Shown: piece after piece, positions 25,401 through 34,400 of the stretch
Layout: every line of letters starts with the position of its first letter
Numbering within the stretch: the stretch's first letter is position 1
DNA from: Undaria pinnatifida
Lineage: Eukaryota; Sar; Phaeophyceae; Laminariales; Alariaceae
Reading direction: 5' to 3'
DNA length: 64,000 nt
Assembly: GCA_012845835.1 (NCBI GenBank)
Contig: JABAKD010000010.1
Location: 18,301,204-18,365,203, forward strand
Position numbers and translations under genes: made by a program
Notes under the pieces: generated by a model
Seen by the model: the letters and a program-made list of their open reading frames with translations, nothing else
The model's database searches: none
What the model was told of the DNA's origin: nothing

Positions 25401-28400
25401 ACTACCCATCTGTGTTGATTTGCCCACAAAACGTAAGATGATATACAACCTATTACGTTAAATATTATTGAAACCGGTGTTTCGTCAAAAACAGCCGCAC
25501 ACTGGGTCATTCAGCGTTCTGTGCTCTTTCACCGGCGCCGCGCTCCCCACTGAAGCCTCCAAATGACACACCACGCCCGCAGAAACCCCACCAAAGTCAT
25601 GACATAGTCTGATCTGTAATTGGTGTGGCCGTGGTCTTGTTAGAAGTGGAGAAATCCGGTGCGCAGCGGCCATGTAGTGTATCGCTTGCGCAGTTGCTAC
25701 GTATGCGCCCAGCAGTCGCGAGGCCAGTTTAAGCACTTTTCACCGTCACTGTCGCTGTGATGGTAAATGTTAATGAAATTGCCTAAGATTCGCCGTGTGC
25801 TCGTGTATACAGGCTGTATACCGGGAGGGAGGGAAGGTATTCCAGGGCGGGGCATTTTATTATTTATGTTACCGACGTCGCAATCGCTGGAGACGTGCGC
25901 CTCAAAAACAACGAAATGTGGAGAAAAAACACTGCGTTGCAGTGTGGTAGCGCTAGATCACAGAAAAAACGTGTACTTCAAAAATTAAACGTACAGGCTG
26001 GGTCAAGTAAAACGCCCGAAGTGTATTCCCCAGCGACTGCCCACGATGCCTCTTCGATTCAGGCCGTAAAATGCTGCACACGTCTTCTATGTGCCGTTGC
26101 GAAGACCCCACCTGCCGGGGGGGGGGGGGTTGCCTAATTTTTCGTCAGCTAAGCTTTTTTGGAAAACGTAGACCACCTTACACCAAACGTTTTCGGAGAA
26201 AAAATAAAAAAAAGGAGGTCAGGCCCTGCGCGAGGCATGTAGAATACGTGTGCAAAATTTCAGGGCCTATCTCTCAAACACGGCGTGGACATTTGGACTT
26301 TAGCGCGTAAAAATGAGTAAGATGCGTCATTTCCTTGAAATGAATTGGTTTTAGTGAATGATCCAGATTTTCGGTAGATTCTGCTTAATGTTGGACGTAG
26401 GCAGGTCAGATCTTCGATTTTTAGCGCGAAAAATTCTACAGACGTGCCTTGGAGTAACTCCAACCGGTTCGTGCAAAATGCGGCGCACTTTGTTTTTTCG
26501 CCTCCGCTTGAAAAAAGCCTGAATATTATTGAAGGCCTGTCATTGGTCGACACGAGTTTCGCTCCTAGAGACAGCCCGAGGCCGTTAAAAAAAAAAATGA
26601 CTTATGTCACCCTCTTCCACTGGTCATGGGGGTAAGTATGGTGCCAAATATTCACCCTTGCGAGCGGCAATCGTGGAGGAGAGAATTTCGGGCTTAAGGG
26701 CCGTTCTTATCGGAGATGTGAATTTCCTAAATTTCCTCTTTTTTTTCCAGGATTTCCATGAAAAAACGGCTGCATTATTATCGAGCGCGGGGTTGTTTGT
26801 CTTTTTTTTCCTGATTTTTGAAAGCCGAGCCATAAAGCAAGACCGCCACCACCCACACCAGCAGTCACGCGCGTCGTCACACAGCAAGCATGAACGACAT
26901 CCCGGAAGACCGCAGAGGAATTGCCCCAGGCCAAGCAGATTCTTGCAATCCGGCGACAGCAGCGACGGAAGGACGACGGGCCCAGTGCGAACGAAGTTGC
27001 CTGGATTTTCAAGGGGAAGCACTTGTGTAGATGTGGCGTCAATCACCGAGGCCACAGACAGCATCAGCCCCACGAACACTTCGATGGGACACCAAACACA
27101 GGGGAAGGAGGCAGCTGCTGAATGCCAGGGTAGGTGTTTGGACGCCGGTGCTGAGAGCGTGGGGCTCCGGGACAGCAGCAGCAGCAGCAACAACAGCTGA
27201 TGGTGATGAAGGTGAGGATCAAGTCCATACAAGTTCGAACATTTTCAAATGTTGCACGTAGCTTGTTCGTCGTACGAGTTCGTACATTTTTTAATTTTGA
27301 ATTTTGTACATACTCTACAGCAGTAGTCTACACGAAATCGTATATTTTTGAATCTTGCACGTACAGCAAGATATATAGAGCTGTGATCTGTGAGTGGGCA
27401 CACAAACTACAGCTGTATTTGCATGGACATCATCGTGAAGTACGCGAGAGCAGGTAAGAAACTCCTATTTGGGCTCAGGCTCGCGGCTTATTGTGATCTC
27501 AACGTTGAGCGTAGGATTTTAAAGGCTACGAGGTATCATATACTAGGTAGTATTTACGGTGGCGTTCCTGCCTGAGCACAAACGCTCAGCCGTAATTTCT
27601 TATTAAACAAAGCTCTTTCTTAAAATATTAACTCCCAAGTTCTTGACGTAAGTCGCGTACAGTATACCAGGTACCAGTATACAGCAGTACTGCTGTATAC
27701 TAGGTATATATGTGTATACGCAGGACTTTAACAGCACATTATACAGTATATACACTGCTATGTGTATAGTCTACTATTATATCATTGGGTACTGCTGTAG
27801 TCATCGGTTAGCGCTCCTTCCGCTTAACATTGTCGTATGGATGCGCAGTATACATTGCCAGGTGGTATTATATTTCTGGTGGTGTGTTGCACTGGTCCAG
27901 TCTGCCAGTACGAGTATACGCTTCCAGTTCTGATGCAACCCAGTATACTGCTTCATAGCGCAGTTTTTTTATCTCTACTGTTTCAGGCTACTCGTTCGAG
28001 TGCGCAGCCCGATTTTACGCCACACGTCCATGAGATTAAAGTTTGTGCCTTTCCCCGGTGCTCGCTACGTTTTGAACACAGGTCAAGTCAAAGCGAGCAC
28101 ACCGGTCCAGTCAGAAACTATCCCAGAGGGGGTCGTTCTTACGCTTTGCGCGGCTATGAAGGGGAAGTCATACTCTGTCGACGAAAACATTACGTTGAGG
28201 TACGGAAGCAATCAGTGCAAGGCGTCTGATGTGCTCGCCGTCATGAGGAAGGAAGATGTCGCGGAGGATGCGTCCTCCATCAACACCCGGAGGTCGAAGC
28301 ACCGTTGTATGCTGGTACTGGAGTCGATTGTTTCCGACAAGCACCGGGGAACCTTTTTTCAATCCCGCCTGTCGTGCTCAACGCGAGAATCATTGCTTGT

Positions 28401-31400
28401 CGGTTCCCCCCCCCCCCCTTCCCCCCTTTTTTTTTCCTCCGAGTCTGGTGGAGCAGTGGAGGGTGAAACTTTGTGGCTTATCGTGAGAGTACCACGGTGC
28501 AGCTGGCACCCGTTTATATTTCATAGGAGTCCAGGGTATTGGTTGTCGATCCCCCCCCCCCCCAACGCCCCGTTTTGTTCCTCCCAGTCTGGTCAAGCAG
28601 TGGAGGGTGTAATTTTGTGGTTTATCGTGAGAGTACTCTTGTGCAGCTGGGCCCCGTTTTGGTTTGCTTAAAAAGGAGTCCAGGGGATTGATTGTCGATT
28701 CCCCCCCCCCGCACCCCGTTTTGTTCCTCCCAGTCTGGCCAAGCAGTGGAGGGTGTATTTTTGCGCTTTATCGTGATAGTACCACGGTGCAGCTGGCGCC
28801 CCGCCCCCCTTTTTTTTAGTAGGAGTCCAGGGTATTAGTTGTCGTCGTCCCCCCCCCCCCCCCCCCCGTTTTTTTTCCGCCCAGTCTGGTCAAGCAGTGG
28901 AGGGTGCAAGTTTGAGATTTGTCTTGAGCATACCACGGTGCAGCTGGCCCCTGTTTTTTTTTGTAGGTGTAAAGATTATTTTGTTGCCGAGCGTCAAAAC
29001 AGAAGCCCATCCCCCCTCGCCCCTGGTTGTTTTCCTCGCAGTCTCCTTGAGCAGTGGCGGGTGTAATTTTGAGTTTCGTTGTGAGAGTACCCCGTTGTAG
29101 CTGGCCCCAGCTCACTACGTGTTTATTTTTTACGTGCAGGTTGATAGAGCATACTGGGTATTCGATATTGGCAAGCGAGAGTACTCCATCTCTTGGTTTG
29201 TTGTCCCATCAAACCACAGTAATATATCGGCTAATAAGCCCCTCAAGTATCATATTTTTTTCCCTCGGGAACGTATGCATTTCAGCTTGGGACACGTGTG
29301 GGTTTCAATCAGAAGATATCGTGGCTGAATCCGATGCAGGAGCCCTCATAATCCTATTGAAGTCGTTGATTGGGTCGTCGTGGCGCGGAAGTATGTTTAT
29401 TACGATCTCCAGTAACTACTATGCGTCGTCGTATCGCAAACACATCCTGTGAAACGCAGATTTTAACAGGTCCAGTGACGCCATCAGTACCCCTCGTATT
29501 CATTTTCACGTGCTTAATATATTTATGCAAGCATCCGACACCATGCTCCCCATCAAAAACCGAGTAGCACAAAACGCGGGTAAAGGGGTACTTACAGGTA
29601 AAAGCTCGGCAACCTACTGCTCTGTTGCAAACGAATAACGGAAAACAAGGACTAGGCGGAAGGTTCTCCGGCGTCCTCTTTCTTACAATAAACGAATATG
29701 TACCCTCGATATATCATAGTATAAAAAAACTGCTGGCGCATCCATATTGGGGGAAAGAGCACTTTCTATTCGTACGCTCGATAATCGCAGGCACTCCTAT
29801 AAAAAATCAAGGAGGCAGCTTTACCGGGGTCCTTCAGCGACAACAGACAACATTACACACTCCATTCGTTTATGAGGCTGGGAGGAAACCGAAAGGGGCA
29901 GGGAGGGGGGGGGGGGCGCGGCGGGGGTTGAAATCGTGCATGGTCGAAGTCTCATGACCATGGACCCGCCGAGGGAAATGGTAGGGGAGGGGGGGCTACG
30001 TTTCTGACGATGGACAAACAAAACCTTGCACTCTTATTGAAAAAAAACCGGGCCAGCTGCACCAGGGTACTCTCACGAAAAAAAAAAACTTACACCCTCC
30101 ACTGCTTCATCTGACTGAAAAGAAAAAAATGGAAGGGGGGGCTTCGTTTCGGACGATCGACAACCAATACCTTGAATTGCTATATATACAAAAAGGGGAA
30201 GGCAGCTGCACCGGCGTACTCTCACGATAAACCACAAAATTACACCCTCCACTGCTTGACCAGACTGGGGGGAAAAATGAGAGGAGGGGGGGGGATCGAC
30301 AACCAATACCCTGGACTCCTCTTAAAAAAAAAGGGGGGGGGCGTCAGCTGCACCGTGGTACTATCACGATAAACCGCAAAAATACACCCTGCACTGCTTG
30401 ACCAGACTGGGAGGAACAAAACGGGGTGGGGGGGGACGGGGATTGACAACCAATACCCTGGACTCCTCTTCAAAAAAAAGGGGGGCGCCAGCTGCACCGT
30501 GCTACTATCCCGATAAAGCACAAAATTACACCCTCTACTGCTTGACCAGACAGGGGGGGAAAAACGAGAGGGGTGGGCTTTGTTTCAGACGATCGACGAC
30601 CAATACCCTGGACTCCTCTTCAAAACAAAAAAAACGGGGGCCAGCTGCACCGTGGTACTCTCACGATAGACCACAAAATTACACCCTCCACCGCTTGACC
30701 GGACTGGGAGGAAAAAAACGGGGGGGGGGGGGGGGGGGGGGGACCAAAACCAATACCCTGGACTCCTATAAAAAAGAAACGGGTGCCAGCTGCACCGTGG
30801 TACTCTCACGATAAGCCACAAAATTACACCCTCCCCTGCTCCACCAGACTGGGAGGGAAAAAACGAGAGCGGGGGATGGGTTCGTTACGGACGATGGACA
30901 AATAACTCCCTGCACCCCTATTCAAACAAAAAAGAAGGGGGCAATCTGCACCGTGGTACTCTCACGACAAACCCCAAACTTAAACCCTCCACTGCTTCGT
31001 CAGGCAGGATTTGAAAAATAGAGAAGGGGGGGGGTTCGTTTCTGATGCTCGACGGCCAACACCCTGCACTCCTATTTAAAAATAATAAAACCGTGGCCGG
31101 CTGCACCGGGGTGCTCTCACGATAAAACACACCATTATTTACACGACAATATACAAACCAAGATAGGGGGGGGGGGGCTTTTGTTTCTGACGCTCGACAA
31201 ACAATAATAACTGGGGGAGGGGGGGGGGGGTATAGGCAGCTGTCTTCGAACTCACCACCTGGAATTAGAAAAACCACGCCGTCAGATGCACGTATCGAAT
31301 CCAACAACCAACCCCCCCCCCCCTCCGCCTCAGTATTAAAAAGGCCATGCCATCAGACGTTCATCACCACGGTTGACACTCGTCCTTTTTCTGGCCCAAT

Positions 31401-34400
31401 GCTCACCCGTTGACGACCATCACGTCCATCTCCAATAGCTTATACTCCGGCCCACCTCCCATCCTCCACACGCCATTCCCATCCTCCTTGTACCGCACAA
31501 TCGCCCCCGCCGTACAACGCTCGGATGCCGACAAACTCTCTACCTACGCATTATACAACGCGTAGTAATCTAGGCGTTCCTGAGAATATTCTCCTTCGGG
31601 CGAAACTGTCTGTTGTAGGCTAAGAGCGAAGTGGTCGCCGCTCGCGTGAGAGTTTCGCCGCTTCGCGTGGGTTTGGCGGCTGGGCCTGCCGGTTGGACCG
31701 CACTCTTGCACGCAGGCGGCAGAACCCCGCCCGTCGCCAGTAGGATTCGCCCCTTTTCTGTCTTGTAGTCTTCTTCCGACGTGACCACTTTGGTTTGCTC
31801 ATGTCGGCAGAAGTTTTACAGGTGGAAGAGGGCGACGATCAGGTCAGTCCGGCCTGCGAACCCTACACTGAGGGGCCTCCACAGAATGCCCCACGTTGAC
31901 ACGAGGATACCGAACGACTGTTCGATCTTCACCCGCAGGTGGCTCAGGTAGAAGTTGAAGGTGTCCTGGTCCTATGGCAAGCTTTTCCCGGGGTACGGCG
32001 TGAGCAACTTGCCGCTGATTGGGTACGAAGCGCACTCGGTGATGTGGTACCCGTCTGGAAGGCGCATAGTTGCCTTTGCCACAGAAGATCGGGTCCACGC
32101 CGACCAATCGTTGGCAGCCCCCGGAGCGATGATCGAGACGCTGCAGAAGCGATAGTTGGCATCGCACGTCGCATGTACGTTAAAGCCGAATCCCGTCTTG
32201 CTGCCTGAGAAGTACGATACGGTGTGGGAGGTGCTCTTTGCAGGTGGCGCTTTCATCTCGATCAACAGATCATCTGTGGCAGACACAACATGATCGAAGA
32301 TTCCGTTGGTGCTCTTGGCCTGACATATGGACGAACAAGAACAGGGCCGGGGAGGCGTACTTCAGAGGGGGTCACATCAGGACGCCAGAACCAAGGTTCC
32401 TCACGAAGAAATAAGCAGGCCTGCCTTCGGAAACCATCTCTATAGAATTCAATATCTTACGTACAGCTTGCATAACCACGCCATAGACTACTGCTGCTGT
32501 GACAGGTTGCTGTTATATCAATAGTACACGTACCCTCACCTCGAATCCCGCGGCAAAAAATCGGCACTTTTCGTCTGTCTGCGGAAAGACAGAACTGGCC
32601 GACTTCACGGGTGTTGTTGATCACGTCGACGACCTTTCCCATGATGGTGAAAACCGTGGACGGTGAAATGCCAAACCTCGGTGCGATATCCAGGTAGGAA
32701 CCCGCCACCAGCATTCGCAGGCCTATCGCCAGCCGGATTTCCACCTAGATAGCTCCATGCTTCGCGCAACGCAGTCCTGGGTAAGAGCAAAAACGATAGA
32801 ATGTTGGTGTCCACCTCGACCGAGCTCCAACCCCATCCGGTACAGCAGCATTGCTCATCCCGTTGCTGTGCCTGCCGCAACGCACTTCTGCTTGCCGCAA
32901 TGCACTACCCTTGCATTGCCTACGCGACTACTGCTGTTGCAGTGCTACCGTATGTACGAACAGCTGCCATAACCCTAACACATAGCTCCCTCCGTAAACC
33001 ACGAAAGATTCACCCACGTACTCATACACCAGGTACCAGGTGCCGGTATCACGTACTCGAAGGTAGCATGTACTCGTAGTCGTTCCATGTGCCAGGATTT
33101 TGTGGAAGATTTATCTCACAGCTGATGTTTTATTGCTTTGCATAGACTCTGTACAGGTGGTTTTTTGTTCATGAGTACACACCGCCTTGCAGCAGCACGA
33201 GTTGCCTTGCAACGTACCGGGCATACAAACTGTCATGTACAGATGGGATGGTAGATGGGAAATGCTCCAAGCGAGAGCTGAGCCTTACAACGCATCTGGG
33301 CTGCAGAGGGTACAGCCTTGGGATGCGAAGACAAACTACGTACTCGTATACCAGGTACCTGGTGCCGGTATCACGTACTCGTAGGTAGCACGTACTCGTA
33401 GTCGTACCATGTGTTCTATGGCCGGGATTTTGTGGAAGATCATCTCACAGCTGATGTTGTGTTACTTGCGTATGTACAGGTGGTTTTTAGATCATGAGTA
33501 CATACCGCCTTGCAGCAGCACGAGTTGCCGTGCAACGTACCGGGCATACAAGCTATCATATACAGAGGGTATGGTAGATGGGAGATGCTCCAAGCGAGTG
33601 CTGAGCCTTACAACGCATCTGGGCTGCAGAGGGTACAGCCTTGGGATGCGAAGACAAACTACGTACTCGTATACCAGATACCAGGGTACATCACATGATA
33701 CTCACTTCCAAAGCGCTCGTTCTTTTGGATAGCTGGACGAAGCTTCACGAAGCTCGCCTCAGACATTCGAACAGTCCTGCGGAAAGCCTTGCGACGACGT
33801 AGATCCTCTCTGAACTCTGGCCATGTCATACCGTGCGGCTCGTAGACAGGCGTCCGTGTCTTGGGAGCATAGAGTGTAGCTCCCGCTGTCAGGAGCATGC
33901 CGAACACGACGAGGACACCAGCGATAGCCTTTGGTTTCTGCGCCTCGTGTCTGGATAATTGGGAAGGCTGAATCGTTGCTTCGTCCGACTCGAGGATGAG
34001 TCCTCCGGAGGCCCAGGCCGCTTCCTTCCATCGGCCATAATGTTGGACAACCCTGGTCAACGTTTGAGGCTACCCGATGGTCCCAGCGTTGGGCCACGGC
34101 GCTTGTGGGAGCACTGCCTTCGAAATTAGGAAATCGACGACAGGATTTCCTAATTTGTGATTGTTAACTTTTCCATATTTTTTGGGCCTGAAGAATTTCC
34201 TAAATTATGACATAACGCCTCCGTATTTTAAGACAAAATATGGAAAATTAGGAAAATTAGGAAAATTAGGAAAATTAGGAAAATTAGGAAAATTAGGACA
34301 AAAAAAGCTCTCCGATAAGAACGGCCCTAACTAGCTTGTGCATACGTACTGGCACTGGTCATCGCTGGAGCAGTAAAAAATACGGAGTAACTTTTTTATG

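Larger units (their letters stand above)
26698..34327 (-). mobile_element. PIF/Harbinger DNA transposon, 7.6 kb, degenerate
   Basis: The left terminus GGGCCGTTCTTATCGGAGA (26698-26716) is matched exactly in inverse at 34309-34327. Both ends are flanked by TAA (26695-26697 and 34328-34330), the 3-bp TWA target duplication of PIF/Harbinger elements. A decayed DDE transposase lies on the minus strand (31570-34060). Possible accessory exons lie on the plus strand (27987-28380, 29149-29330), where Harbingers usually carry a second protein. The interior has also gained two inverted arrays of G/C-run repeats, a 325-bp tandem duplication and an 11-bp minisatellite near the right end. The element sits in the large intron after SMYD exon 1. 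Confidence 0.82.

Noticed and set aside
26604-27232. Overlapping 198- and 202-codon frames on opposite strands at the Harbinger left end
   Set aside because: They cross the element boundary, contain no recognisable domain, and neither shows splice or codon support; low-complexity ends.
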